Made by a program: the position numbers and the translations under genes. The notes beneath the pieces were generated by a model. That model did no database searches, was not told the origin of the DNA, and worked only from the letters and a program-made list of their open reading frames with translations. From assembly GCA_934479825.1 (NCBI GenBank), contig CAKSOW010000007.1, forward strand, positions 43,966 to 107,965: a stretch of 64,000 nt of DNA. The letters are read 5' to 3'. Source of the stretch: an uncultured Eubacteriales bacterium (lineage in GTDB: Bacteria > Bacillota > Clostridia > Oscillospirales > CAG-382). Every line of letters starts with the position of its first letter. Position 1 is the stretch's first letter. Shown in pieces: positions 15,831-24,643 of this stretch.

Positions 15831-17234
15831 ATGCTTTTTTCCAGTATTCCGTTTTTATATTTTTTTCTCCCGATCTTTTTCCTTATTTATTTTGCCGTAC
15901 CGAGAAAATTCAAGAACTTTGTGCTTCTTGTGGCAAGCTTGTTTTTCTACGGCTGCGGTGAGCCGAAATATTTGATTCTGATGTCGATTTCCATTCTTAT
16001 CGGTTATTTCGGCGGAATGCTTACGGGTTTTGCTAAGAAAAAAGGCGCAAAACGCGCTTTTCTTTCCCTTTCGGTCTTGCTTCTTGCCGGACTTTTGGGT
16101 TATTTCAAATATGCAGATTTCTTTATATCCAACTTTAATGCGCTTACCGGCTTATCCGTTCCGCTTTTGCGTGTGACGCTTCCGATCGGTATCAGCTTTT
16201 ACACATTCCAGATTTTAAGCTATGTGGTGGATGTTTACCGCGGCGATACGCCGGTGCAAAAGAACCTTATCACCTTTGCCGCGTATGTCAGCATGTTTCC
16301 GCAGCTGATCGCCGGCCCTATTGTGCGCTATACCGATGTGGAAAAGGAGTTGGAAACGCGCACGCATTCGGTCATTCTTGCCTATGACGGAGTTAAACGT
16401 TTTTTGATCGGGCTTTCCAAAAAGATCCTGCTTGCCAATCTGTTTGCCGAACTGTGCGATACGTTCCGGGCGTCGGGCGAAAAGTCGGTTTTGTTTTATT
16501 GGCTGTATGCGGTCGGTTTTACCATGCTTATCTATTTTGATTTTTCCGGTTACAGCGATATGGCTATCGGACTTGGCAAAATCATGGGATTCCGCTTTCC
16601 GGAAAACTTCAATTATCCGTATCTTTCGCGAAGCGTCACAGAGTTCTGGCGGCGCTGGCATATGACGCTCGGCACATGGTTCCGCGATTATGTATACATT
16701 CCGCTCGGCGGCAACCGCGTTTCGTTCGGACGCTGGATTTTCAACATTGCCGTCGTCTGGTTTCTCACGGGCTTATGGCACGGTGCGGCGTGGAATTTCG
16801 TTTTGTGGGGACTGCTGTTTGCCGTGCTTTTGGTGCTTGAAAAGCTCTTCCTCAAAAAATGGCTGAATAAACTGCCGCGCATATTGAATCATGCGCTTGT
16901 CATGCTTGTCATTATCATCAGCTTTGTTTTGTTCAATGCGTCAAGCCTTGCCGAGGCGGGAACGGATATAGCCGGTATGTTCGGCGGAACGGGAGTGCCG
17001 CTTGTAACGGCAGAAACGCTGTATTATCTGCGCAGTTACGCAGTGGTATTTCTTCTCGGCATCATTGGCTGCACACCGCTTCCGGCCACTCTTGTCAAAC
17101 GTTTTGCGGCAGGGAAAAAGGCCGCCCGGGTTTACCGCGTGTTAGAGGTGGCGGCGCTTGTGGTGCTGTTACTTGTGTGCACGGCGTTCTTGGTGGACGG
17201 TTCGTTCAATCCGTTCTTATATTTCCGTTTTTAA
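15831..17234 (+). CDS. MBOAT-family membrane O-acyltransferase (AlgI/DltB-like)
   Basis: 467 residues and about 11 hydrophobic segments. The start reads MLFSSIPFLYFFLPIFFLIY, typical of AlgI/PatA-type MBOAT enzymes. ITFAAYVSMFPQLIAGPIVR, SVTEFWRRWHMTLGTWFRDY and the catalytic histidine in WFLTGLWHGAAWNF are present. These enzymes move acetyl groups across the membrane onto surface polysaccharide. AGGAG precedes ATG 15831. It pairs with the DHHW protein 19 bases downstream, forming an AlgI/AlgJ-like O-acetylation unit. The modified polymer cannot be told from sequence. Confidence 0.92.
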   Translation: MLFSSIPFLYFFLPIFFLIYFAVPRKFKNFVLLVASLFFYGCGEPKYLILMSISILIGYFGGMLTGFAKKKGAKRAFLSLSVLLLAGLLGYFKYADFFISNFNALTGLSVPLLRVTLPIGISFYTFQILSYVVDVYRGDTPVQKNLITFAAYVSMFPQLIAGPIVRYTDVEKELETRTHSVILAYDGVKRFLIGLSKKILLANLFAELCDTFRASGEKSVLFYWLYAVGFTMLIYFDFSGYSDMAIGLGKIMGFRFPENFNYPYLSRSVTEFWRRWHMTLGTWFRDYVYIPLGGNRVSFGRWIFNIAVVWFLTGLWHGAAWNFVLWGLLFAVLLVLEKLFLKKWLNKLPRILNHALVMLVIIISFVLFNASSLAEAGTDIAGMFGGTGVPLVTAETLYYLRSYAVVFLLGIIGCTPLPATLVKRFAAGKKAARVYRVLEVAALVVLLLVCTAFLVDGSFNPFLYFRF

Positions 17235-17253
17235 CAGAAAAAGGTGATTAAAT

Positions 17254-18360
17254 ATGAAAATAAAGAATCAGGCAATTGCAGGACTTGCCGTGCTGGGCAG
17301 CGTATGGGGCTTACTCTCGGCGGCGTGCTTTTTCAAATCTCCGACCGAAACGTCGGTGTCAGAACGCCGGAAATTGGCGTCTTTTCCCAAAACGAATGCC
17401 GAAACGCTCCTTTCCGGACGCTTTATGGCCGATTTTGAGACCTACTCGCTTGACCAGTTTCCGTTTCGCGATACATTCCGCACTTTAAAAGCGGTAACTT
17501 CGCTCTATGCGCTCGGCAAGAAGGACAATAACGGCATTTATCTGTCGGACGGCTATGCGGCAAAACTTGAATACCCGCTCGACGAAGAGTCGGTGGTGTC
17601 GGCGGCCGGGAAATTTGCCTCACTGTACGAAACCTATATCCGCGATAAGGGCGGAAAAGTATATTTGGCTGTCGCGCCGGACAAGGGATATTTTTTGGCT
17701 GACAAAGGCGGTTATCCGTCGCTTGACTATGAAAAAATGCTTTCGCTGTTAAAAGAAAATCTGCCGTGGGCTGAATATGTCGATCTGTTTCCGTCGCTTG
17801 CCTTGGAGGATTATTATAAGACCGACACGCATTGGCGGCAGGAAAAGATTGTTCCGGCGTCGCGCGTGTTAGCCGAAGCCATGGGCGGCACCGGAATCGG
17901 CGAATATACGACCGAAAAAGCGGAGGTGCCATTTTACGGCGTATATTACGGACAATCAGCACTGCCGCTGCCGTCCGAAACGATATATTATGTGACCAAC
18001 GATATCTTAGATGGGTGTACGGTGACCAATATCGAGACCGAAAAAAGCTATTCGGGGCTGATCGATTTTTCCAAAGCGGACGGCAAAGACCCGTATGAAC
18101 TGTTTCTTTCAGGCGCGTCGCCGGTTATTGTTATTGAAAACCCGTCAGTGACCGCAAAGCGCGAACTTGTCATTTTCCGCGATTCGTTCGGCAGCAGTAT
18201 GGCGCCGCTGCTTGTGAGCGATTACAGCAAAGTGACGCTAGTCGATACGCGCTATATTGCGCCGAAATTAGTGGGGAATTTCGTTGATTTTGAGGGCGCG
18301 GACGTACTTTTCTTATATAGCACGCTGATTCTGAATCAGAGCGCGGCTTTAAAATCCTGA
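17254..18360 (+). CDS. DHHW-family (AlgX/AlgJ-like) extracellular acetyltransferase partner
   Basis: 368 residues. An N-terminal membrane anchor (AIAGLAVLGSVWGLLSAACF) is followed by an extracytoplasmic SGNH-like domain. SERRKLASFP near residue 33 is typical of the family, DTHW near 190 is the catalytic Asp-His element, and FRDSFGSSMAP near 308 carries the serine. In alginate systems such proteins complete polymer O-acetylation outside the membrane. It lies directly after the MBOAT gene and is probably co-transcribed. No terminator is evident before the str promoter. Confidence 0.85.
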   Translation: MKIKNQAIAGLAVLGSVWGLLSAACFFKSPTETSVSERRKLASFPKTNAETLLSGRFMADFETYSLDQFPFRDTFRTLKAVTSLYALGKKDNNGIYLSDGYAAKLEYPLDEESVVSAAGKFASLYETYIRDKGGKVYLAVAPDKGYFLADKGGYPSLDYEKMLSLLKENLPWAEYVDLFPSLALEDYYKTDTHWRQEKIVPASRVLAEAMGGTGIGEYTTEKAEVPFYGVYYGQSALPLPSETIYYVTNDILDGCTVTNIETEKSYSGLIDFSKADGKDPYELFLSGASPVIVIENPSVTAKRELVIFRDSFGSSMAPLLVSDYSKVTLVDTRYIAPKLVGNFVDFEGADVLFLYSTLILNQSAALKS

Positions 18361-18476
18361 AAGCCGGAATAGAATCCCGACAATTGGCAAAAATATGTTA
18401 AAGTGCACTAATATTGGAGATTATAATGCAAATTATCCGTCAAAACAGAGAATTTTCGGACGAGTTCCAAAAATTC

Positions 18477-18505
18477 TTGACAAAGACGGAAAAAGTACTT
18501 ATAAT
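18477..18505 (+). promoter_or_regulatory. Consensus promoter of the str operon
   Basis: Perfect TTGACA (18477-18482), a 17-base spacer and perfect TATAAT (18500-18505), about 75 bases before rpsL. Confidence 0.9.
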
Positions 18506-18579
18506 ATATAAGTCGGTTAGTGTGCTGTCTTGCGTCATGACAGGGACACGCCGTAAATTTTATGAAGAGGAGGTGCGGT

Positions 18580-18993
18580 ATGCCAACCTTTAACCAATTA
18601 GTAAGAAAAGGACGCGAGGACGCTAAGAAATCCAAGTCTTCCGCTCTTTTGCACGGCTTCAACACGTTAACCAAGCAGCAGACAGATATTGCTGCTCCTC
18701 AGAAGAGAGGCGTTTGCACGAAGGTCTCCACCAAGACCCCGAAGAAGCCGAACTCTGCTTTGAGAAAAATTGCGAGAGTCAGACTGACCAACGGTATCGA
18801 AGTTACTTCGTATATCCCCGGTATCGGTCACAACTTGCAGGAACACAGCGTTGTGTTGATCCGCGGCGGAAGAGTCAAGGACCTTCCTGGTGTACGTTAT
18901 CACATCATTCGCGGTACTCTTGATACGCAGGGCGTTGCCAAGAGAAACCAGTCGCGTTCCAAGTACGGTGCAAAGCGCGAAAAGAAGAAGTAA
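18580..18993 (+). CDS. rpsL: 30S ribosomal protein S12
   Basis: 137 residues beginning MPTFNQLVRKGREDAKKSKS. The S12 core RGVCTKVSTKTPKKPNSALR and ATG 18580 with GAGGAGGTG upstream fix identity and start; the frame is open 18 bases further. S12 lies at the decoding centre and holds the streptomycin-resistance lysines (TPKKPNSALRK and the GGRVKDLPGVR loop). First gene of the str operon. Confidence 0.98.
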   Translation: MPTFNQLVRKGREDAKKSKSSALLHGFNTLTKQQTDIAAPQKRGVCTKVSTKTPKKPNSALRKIARVRLTNGIEVTSYIPGIGHNLQEHSVVLIRGGRVKDLPGVRYHIIRGTLDTQGVAKRNQSRSKYGAKREKKK

Positions 18994-19052
18994 TTCTTTC
19001 TGCTTGACCGAAAAGGCGCAATTTGCGCTTGTTTAAAGGTATTTTGAGAGGC

Positions 19053-19098
19053 TAAACCGCATTTTACTTATATGGAATCATATACGGTTTGCGGTGCA
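19053..19098 (+). other. Leader hairpin between rpsL and rpsG
   Basis: The 182-base gap before rpsG contains a nested stem: ACCGCA near 19056 pairs with TGCGGT near 19092, with TTATATG/CATATA inside. S7 often controls its own operon by binding in this interval. No consensus was compared, so the role is conjecture. Confidence 0.3.
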
Positions 19099-19175
19099 TA
19101 TCTCACAAAGTGCTGACGAAAGGTAATCATTTCGAGTACCTGTGAATTCATTTTTTAGTGAAGGAGGGAAGTATA

Positions 19176-19643
19176 GTGCCAAGAAGAGGTTCTGTACCCA
19201 AGAGAGACGTACTCCCCGATCCGCTGTACAATTCTAAGCTCGTAACAAAGCTTATCAATAACATTATGTACGACGGCAAAAAGGGTGTTGCTCAGAAAAT
19301 CGTATATGACGCATTTGAAATCATCAATCAAAAAGTAGGCGATCCGCTGGAAAATTTCCAGAAGGCGCTTGAAAACATTATGCCTGTTCTCGAAGTTAAG
19401 GCTCGCCGTGTAGGCGGTTCGACTTATCAGGTTCCGATCGAAGTCAGACCTGAGAGAAGACAGACACTCGGTTTACGTTGGCTCACGGTTTATTCGCGCG
19501 CCAGAAGCGAAAAGAACATGTCTGAACGTCTTGCCGGTGAAATCATCGACGCTGTAAACGGACTCGGTTCCGCTGTTAAGAAGCGCGAGGATACCCACAA
19601 GATGGCGGAAGCAAACAAGGCTTTTGCTCATTACAGATATTGA
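19176..19643 (+). CDS. rpsG: 30S ribosomal protein S7
   Basis: 155 residues starting at GTG 19176, with AAGGAGGG about 7 bases upstream. It begins (M)PRRGSVPKRDVLPDPLYNSK and includes VGGSTYQVPIEVRPERRQTL, typical of S7, which nucleates assembly of the 30S head and contacts mRNA and tRNA at the E site. The length agrees with the family (about 156). An in-frame ATG 18 bases upstream lacks a suitable ribosome site. Confidence 0.97.
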   Translation: MPRRGSVPKRDVLPDPLYNSKLVTKLINNIMYDGKKGVAQKIVYDAFEIINQKVGDPLENFQKALENIMPVLEVKARRVGGSTYQVPIEVRPERRQTLGLRWLTVYSRARSEKNMSERLAGEIIDAVNGLGSAVKKREDTHKMAEANKAFAHYRY

Positions 19644-19687
19644 TTTTTGCTTTTGCAGAAATGCGAATAAATTAAAGGAGAAAACAA

Positions 19688-21799
19688 ATGCCGAGAACTT
19701 GTTCACTTGAACACACAAGAAATATTGGTATCATGGCTCACATCGACGCCGGTAAAACGACGACGACCGAGCGTATCCTGTATTATACCGGAAAAACGCA
19801 TAAGATCGGCGAAGTTCACGAAGGTGCCGCTACCATGGACTGGATGGAACAGGAGCAGGAAAGAGGTATTACCATTACCTCCGCTGCTACCACGTGCTAT
19901 TGGTCCGGCGAGCAGAAGCAGTATGCACCGCACAGAATCAACATCATCGACACCCCTGGTCACGTTGACTTCACTGTTGAAGTTCAGCGTTCCTTGAAGG
20001 TGCTTGACGGTTCTGTCACCGTATTCTGCGCAAAGGGCGGCGTTGAGCCGCAGTCTGAAACTGTTTGGCGTCAGGCTGATGAATACCATGTGCCGCGTAT
20101 GGCGTATGTCAACAAAATGGACATCATGGGCGCAAACTTCTACCGTGTTATCGATATGATGCACGAGAGACTCCATGCAAACGCTGTACCGATTCAGCTC
20201 CCGATTGGTGCTGAGGATTCCTTTGTCGGTATTATCGACCTCGTTCTCATGAAAGCTTTTATTTTCACGAACGATCTCGGTACCGATATCAAGGTTGAAG
20301 ATATCCCTGCGGATATGAAGGATAAGGCGGACGAATACCGTGCCGCTCTTCTCGAACACGTTGCTGAAACGGACGAGACCTTGCTTGACAAATATCTCGG
20401 CGGTGAAGAACTCACCGTTGAAGAAATCAAGGGTGCTATCCGCAAATCTACTATCGCAAATACCATGGTTCCCGTGGTTTGCGGTACTTCTTACAGAAAC
20501 AAAGGCGTGCAGAAGTTACTTGACGCAATCGTCGATTATATGCCTTCTCCGCTTGACATTCCTCCGATCAAGGGTATTGATCCGGAGCTTCCTGAGGGCG
20601 AAAACGAAACGGTTCGCCATTCTTCGGACGATGAGCCTTTTGCAGCTCTCGCGTTCAAGATTGCAACCGACCCGTTCATCGGACGTCTTTGCTTTATCCG
20701 CGTATATTCTGGTACTATCACCGCAGGTTCTACGGTGTACAACTCCTGCAAGCGCGGTAAAGAGCGCTTCGGCCGTATCGTTCTTATGCATGCTAACCAC
20801 CGTGAAGATGTCGACCAGATCTATGCCGGCGATATCGCGGCTGTTATCGGCGTAAAGAATACGACCACAGGCGATACCCTCTGCGATGAAAATCATCCTG
20901 TTATCCTTGAATCCATGGTGTTCCCGGAACCGGTTATCCGCGTTGCCATCGAACCCAAGACCAAGGCCGGTCAGGAAAAGATGGGCATTGCGCTCTCGAA
21001 ACTTGCCGAAGAAGACCCGACCTTCAAGGCTTATACCGATGAAGAAACCGGTCAGACCATCATCGCCGGTATGGGTGAACTTCACCTCGAAATCATTGTT
21101 GACAGATTGCTCCGCGAATTCAAAGTGGAAGCAAATGTCGGTAAACCTCAGGTTTCCTACAAGGAAGCTATCACCAAGAGCACCGATGTGGATATGAAAT
21201 ATGCACGTCAGTCGGGTGGTAAAGGTCAGTACGGTCATGTTAAGATCCATGTTGAACCCAACGAGCCGGGCGCCGGATATGTCTTTGAAAACAAAGTCGT
21301 CGGCGGTGCGATCCCGAAGGAATATATTCCTGCGGTTGACGCCGGTATCCAGGGTGCTCTCACAAGCGGTATCCTTGCCGGCTACCAGGTAGTCGATATC
21401 AAGGTTACTCTGTACGACGGTTCTTACCATGAAGTCGACTCTTCCGAAATGGCATTTAAGATCGCCGGTTCTATGGCTATCAAAGAAGCACTGCGTAAGG
21501 CAGGTTCTATCCTTACCGAACCGATTATGAAAGTTGTTGTCGTTGTCCCGGATGATTACATGGGCGACGTTATCGGCGACCTTAACAGCCGCCGCGGCCA
21601 GATCCAGGGTATGGATCCGATTGCCGGCGGTCAGCAGATCCGTGCATTCGTTCCGTTGTCCAATATGTTCGGTTACGCAACCGACCTTCGTTCCAAGACC
21701 CAGGGACGCGGCACCTATGTTATGGAGCCGAGCCACTACGAACAGGTTCCGAAGAACATTCAGGAAACCATCGTTGCGGCAAGAGGCAAGAAAGAGTAA
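19688..21799 (+). CDS. fusA: Elongation factor G
   Basis: 703 residues. GTPase motifs in order: AHIDAGKTTTTERILY (P-loop, residues 17 on), RGITITSAATTC (switch I), DTPGHVDF (G3), NKMD (G4). Domains II-V follow, with ARQSGGKGQYGHVKIHVEPN in domain IV. It drives tRNA-mRNA translocation with GTP hydrolysis. AAGGAG precedes ATG 19688. Codon use is of the highly expressed type, like its neighbours. Confidence 0.98.
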   Translation: MPRTCSLEHTRNIGIMAHIDAGKTTTTERILYYTGKTHKIGEVHEGAATMDWMEQEQERGITITSAATTCYWSGEQKQYAPHRINIIDTPGHVDFTVEVQRSLKVLDGSVTVFCAKGGVEPQSETVWRQADEYHVPRMAYVNKMDIMGANFYRVIDMMHERLHANAVPIQLPIGAEDSFVGIIDLVLMKAFIFTNDLGTDIKVEDIPADMKDKADEYRAALLEHVAETDETLLDKYLGGEELTVEEIKGAIRKSTIANTMVPVVCGTSYRNKGVQKLLDAIVDYMPSPLDIPPIKGIDPELPEGENETVRHSSDDEPFAALAFKIATDPFIGRLCFIRVYSGTITAGSTVYNSCKRGKERFGRIVLMHANHREDVDQIYAGDIAAVIGVKNTTTGDTLCDENHPVILESMVFPEPVIRVAIEPKTKAGQEKMGIALSKLAEEDPTFKAYTDEETGQTIIAGMGELHLEIIVDRLLREFKVEANVGKPQVSYKEAITKSTDVDMKYARQSGGKGQYGHVKIHVEPNEPGAGYVFENKVVGGAIPKEYIPAVDAGIQGALTSGILAGYQVVDIKVTLYDGSYHEVDSSEMAFKIAGSMAIKEALRKAGSILTEPIMKVVVVVPDDYMGDVIGDLNSRRGQIQGMDPIAGGQQIRAFVPLSNMFGYATDLRSKTQGRGTYVMEPSHYEQVPKNIQETIVAARGKKE

Positions 21800-21834
21800 T
21801 CATGAACAAAGTGTAAAATGTGCCGCATGGCATA

Positions 21835-21863
21835 TTGACACTTTGGTCTATTCAAAGTATAAT
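21835..21863 (+). promoter_or_regulatory. Consensus promoter of tuf
   Basis: TTGACA (21835-21840), a 17-base spacer, TATAAT (21858-21863), placed between fusA and tuf. tuf can therefore be transcribed separately from the str operon. Confidence 0.9.
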
Positions 21864-21912
21864 TGAACCAGTAAATTTTAAACACTTACTTTAAAAACAG
21901 GAGGAAATAACA

Positions 21913-23115
21913 ATGGCAAAGGCAAAATTTGAAAGAACAAAGCCCCATGTTAACATTGGTACCATCGGTCACGTTGACCATGGCAAGACCACCCTTACCG
22001 CAGCCATCACCAAGACCCTTTCTTTACAGAACGGTTCTAACGAATTCATGGCTTACGATCAGATCGACAACGCTCCCGAAGAGAGAGCAAGAGGTATCAC
22101 GATCAACACCCGTCACGTTGAGTACGAGACTGCAAAGCGTCACTATGCTCACGTTGACTGCCCCGGCCATGCTGACTATGTCAAGAACATGATTACCGGT
22201 GCAGCTCAGATGGACGGTGCTATCCTCGTTGTTGCAGGTACCGACGGTCCTATGCAGCAGACCCGTGAGCACATCCTTCTTGCCCGTCAGGTTGGCGTTC
22301 CTGCAATGGTTGTATTCCTCAACAAGTGCGACCTCGTTGACGACGCTGAACTTCTCGACCTCGTTGAAATGGAAACCAGAGACCTTCTCTCTTCCTACGA
22401 CTTCCCGGGCGACGATATTCCGATCATCCGCGGCAGCGCAAGAGCAGCTCTCGATGCTCCCAACGATTTGAGCGACCCGGCTTACAAGCCGATCCTCGAC
22501 CTTATGGATGCAGTTGATGATTATATTCCGACTCCGGACCGTGCTGCTGATCAGCCGTTCCTTATGCCGGTTGAAGACGTGTTCTCCATCTCCGGCCGTG
22601 GTACTGTTGCTACCGGTCGTGTTGAAAGAGGTCAGGTCAAGATGGCTGACGAAGTTGAAATCGTTGGTCTTTCCACCGAAGCTAAGAAGACCACCATTAC
22701 CGGTATCGAAATGTTCCACAAGATGATGGACTATGCAGAAGCCGGCGATAACATCGGTGCTCTGCTCCGTGGTATTGCAAAGAACGAAATCGAAAGAGGT
22801 CAGGTTCTTGCAAAGCCCGGTACGATTACTCCTCATACCAAGTTTGTTGGTCACGTTTATGTTCTTACCGAAAAAGAAGGCGGCCGTCATAAGCCCTTCT
22901 TCTCGAATTACAGACCGCAGTTCTATTTCAGAACGACCGACGTTACCGGTATCATCACCCTTCCGGAAGGCACTGAAATGTGCAATCCTGGCGATAACGT
23001 AGATATGAACGTTGAGCTCATCACTCCTATCGCTATGGAAAAGGGTCTTCGTTTCGCTATCCGTGAAGGCGGTCATACCGTTGGTTCCGGCGTTGTTAGC
23101 GAAATCATTGCCTAA
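21913..23115 (+). CDS. tuf: Elongation factor Tu
   Basis: 400 residues. GHVDHGKTTLTAAITK (P-loop), RGITINTRHVEYE, DCPGHADYVKNM and NKCD are present, and the protein ends GGHTVGSGVVSEIIA. It delivers aminoacyl-tRNA to the ribosome. AGGAGG lies upstream of ATG 21913. The codon choice is strongly biased, as expected for an abundant protein. Confidence 0.98.
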   Translation: MAKAKFERTKPHVNIGTIGHVDHGKTTLTAAITKTLSLQNGSNEFMAYDQIDNAPEERARGITINTRHVEYETAKRHYAHVDCPGHADYVKNMITGAAQMDGAILVVAGTDGPMQQTREHILLARQVGVPAMVVFLNKCDLVDDAELLDLVEMETRDLLSSYDFPGDDIPIIRGSARAALDAPNDLSDPAYKPILDLMDAVDDYIPTPDRAADQPFLMPVEDVFSISGRGTVATGRVERGQVKMADEVEIVGLSTEAKKTTITGIEMFHKMMDYAEAGDNIGALLRGIAKNEIERGQVLAKPGTITPHTKFVGHVYVLTEKEGGRHKPFFSNYRPQFYFRTTDVTGIITLPEGTEMCNPGDNVDMNVELITPIAMEKGLRFAIREGGHTVGSGVVSEIIA

Positions 23116-23148
23116 CTTTTAAACCAAACCGACTCCGGTCGGATACCG

Positions 23149-23178
23149 GAGGTGCGAACGGGAAACCGTTCGCACCTC
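23149..23178 (+). terminator. GNRA-loop hairpin after tuf
   Basis: Thirteen-base perfect arms GAGGTGCGAACGG (23149-23161) and CCGTTCGCACCTC (23166-23178) around GAAA. The following T run is poor, so it may serve as a 3'-end stabiliser or an imperfect terminator. Confidence 0.6.
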
Positions 23179-23280
23179 TTGGCTTTGGCTGGAACTTTGT
23201 TCTCAAGCTTATTCATAGCGAAAGTCTAATTTGCCATAATAGAAATTTTGCGGCATACGAAAATTTAATAAACCATATTT

Positions 23281-23418
23281 TCAGGGCAGGGAGCATTTCC
23301 CTACCGGCGGTAAAGTCCGAGGGCGGAGCGGCGTTTCCTATCTTTTACGCACCCGCAGATCCGGTAAGTTTCCAAAAACAATTCCGGAACCGACAGTATA
23401 GTCTGGATAAAGAGAAGA
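23281..23418 (+). ncRNA. FMN riboswitch (RFN element)
   Basis: The classical RFN sequence blocks are present in order: TCAGGGCAGGG, TTTCCCTACCGGCGGTAAAG, TCCGAGGGCGG, GCAGATCCGGT, ATTCCGGAACCGACAGTATA, GTCTGGATAAAGAGAAGATG. FMN binding closes the expression platform. A terminator follows at 23473-23507, then ribU. The 402-base interval 23116-23517 is thus explained by the tuf hairpin and this element. Confidence 0.95.
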
Positions 23419-23472
23419 TGTGGTAAGCGTTATTTAAGCAGTTTTGCCGGATAACAGCTTATCTTGTTATGT

Positions 23473-23507
23473 CCTGAGACGAATTGTCCCGGGAATTTTT
23501 TGTTTTG
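23473..23507 (+). terminator. Riboswitch-controlled terminator before ribU
   Basis: Arms CCTGAGAC (23473-23480) and GTCCCGGG (23486-23493), one mismatch, then AATTTTTTGTTTT. It should form when FMN is bound and stop transcription into ribU. The ribosome site lies just after it. Confidence 0.8.
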
Positions 23508-23517
23508 AGGTGTTATT

Positions 23518-24087
23518 ATGCAAAAAAGCTTAAAAAAGACGGCTTTTGTCGGCGTTTTGTCGGCTATGTCGTTTGTCTTGTTTCTGTTCCCGAAATTTCC
23601 GATTCTGGCGGCGTTCCCATGGCTCGATCTTGATCTCTCAGACGTGCCGGGCTTGTTTGCCTCTGTTATGATTTCGCCGCTTGCCGGACTTCTTGTAGCG
23701 CTGATCAAAAATGTGCTCCATTTGGCTGTTACATCCACAGCCATGATTGGCGAACTGTCCAATTTCCTGATCAACGGTTCCTTCGTTTTCGCAGTTGGGC
23801 TCTTGTATCACTATCTGTTTAAAGCGTCCGGAAAAAGCAGTATACTCGCGTTTTCTCTCGTTCTGGGCTCGGCTGTACAGATCCTTGCCGCGGTTCTTGT
23901 CAATTACTTCCTTATGATTCCGATGTATTCGGCATTCGTCAATTTCTCCGAGCTCGGCGGCGCAGAAAAATATATTCTTGCCGGCGTAATTCCGTTTAAC
24001 CTTATTAAGGATATTCTTGTTTCGGCGATATTCTTTGCCTTGTTCCGTCTGCTTTACCGGAAATTTCATGGTTATTTACATAAATAG
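23518..24087 (+). CDS. ribU: Riboflavin ECF transporter S component RibU
   Basis: 189 residues and six membrane segments. FLFPKFPILAAFPWLDLDLS and DVPGLFASVMISPLAGLLVA are typical of RibU, the riboflavin-binding subunit that joins the EcfA/A'/T energy module encoded elsewhere. Control by the FMN riboswitch directly upstream strongly supports this identity. GAGGTG lies before ATG 23518. Confidence 0.96.
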   Translation: MQKSLKKTAFVGVLSAMSFVLFLFPKFPILAAFPWLDLDLSDVPGLFASVMISPLAGLLVALIKNVLHLAVTSTAMIGELSNFLINGSFVFAVGLLYHYLFKASGKSSILAFSLVLGSAVQILAAVLVNYFLMIPMYSAFVNFSELGGAEKYILAGVIPFNLIKDILVSAIFFALFRLLYRKFHGYLHK

Positions 24088-24170
24088 TTTACATCTGTGT
24101 CACATAATATTATTTGATTTTCTCGGATGTATGATATAATTTTGTATATCTTGAATGGAGGTGTATCTGA

Positions 24171-24341
24171 ATGGCATATCAGATTTCTGACGCGTGCATC
24201 GCATGCGGCGCATGTGCGGACGAATGTCCTGTATCCTGCATTGCTGAAAAAGACGGTAAGTACGAAATCAACGCAGACGAATGCATCGATTGCGGTACCT
24301 GCGCAAGCGTATGTCCCGTAGAGGCTCCCGCTGCTCAGTAA
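24171..24341 (+). CDS. 2[4Fe-4S] ferredoxin, 56 residues
   Basis: A short gene with GGAGGTG 8 bases before ATG 24171. The product begins MAYQISDACIACGACADECP and holds two CxxCxxCxxxCP motifs: CIACGACADECP, and CIDCGTCASVCP near the C-terminus. It is the small clostridial low-potential electron carrier used with pyruvate:ferredoxin oxidoreductase, hydrogenase and similar enzymes. A candidate promoter (TTTGAT, 16 bases, TATAAT at 24135-24140) and its own terminator suggest a single-gene transcript. Confidence 0.96.
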   Translation: MAYQISDACIACGACADECPVSCIAEKDGKYEINADECIDCGTCASVCPVEAPAAQ

Positions 24342-24399
24342 TTGTATTTTGCAATTTCTGCACTTGCCGTTTTGCGGCAAACGCCTTATACTTACGAAA

Positions 24400-24433
24400 A
24401 AGCGCACCGGCTGTGGCCGGTGCGCTTTTTTAC
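24400..24433 (+). terminator. Intrinsic terminator of the ferredoxin gene
   Basis: Arms AAGCGCACCGGC (24400-24411) and GCCGGTGCGCTT (24416-24427), then a T run. Confidence 0.9.
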
Positions 24434-24643
24434 GCAAAAAATGAGATGTAAAATGAATTTAATAAAAAAATAAGAAATAAAACTTGACAAAATTCCGGAT
24501 TTTGTAAACAACGTATTTACTTGTTAATATTTAAAATATATAATAATATTGTGGAACATTCGCAGGCGATTTTTCGTCTTATGAGCAAATTCAATCATGA
24601 TATCAGCTTACATACAGCTTCGGGAGGTACGCCTTACATAAAA
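24434..24643. other. AT-rich leader before the transporter locus
   Basis: Together with the ferredoxin terminator this fills the 302-base gap 24342-24643. It holds TTGACA at 24484-24489 without a well-placed -10, and TATAAT at 24539-24544 without a well-placed -35. GGGAGG at 24622-24627 is the only ribosome-site candidate and is 16 bases from ATG 24644. No gene was recognised. Confidence 0.4.

Noticed and set aside
20516..21736. Long antisense frames opposite fusA and tuf (also 22024-23076)
   Set aside because: Shadow frames caused by strong codon bias in highly expressed genes; the sense genes are unambiguous.
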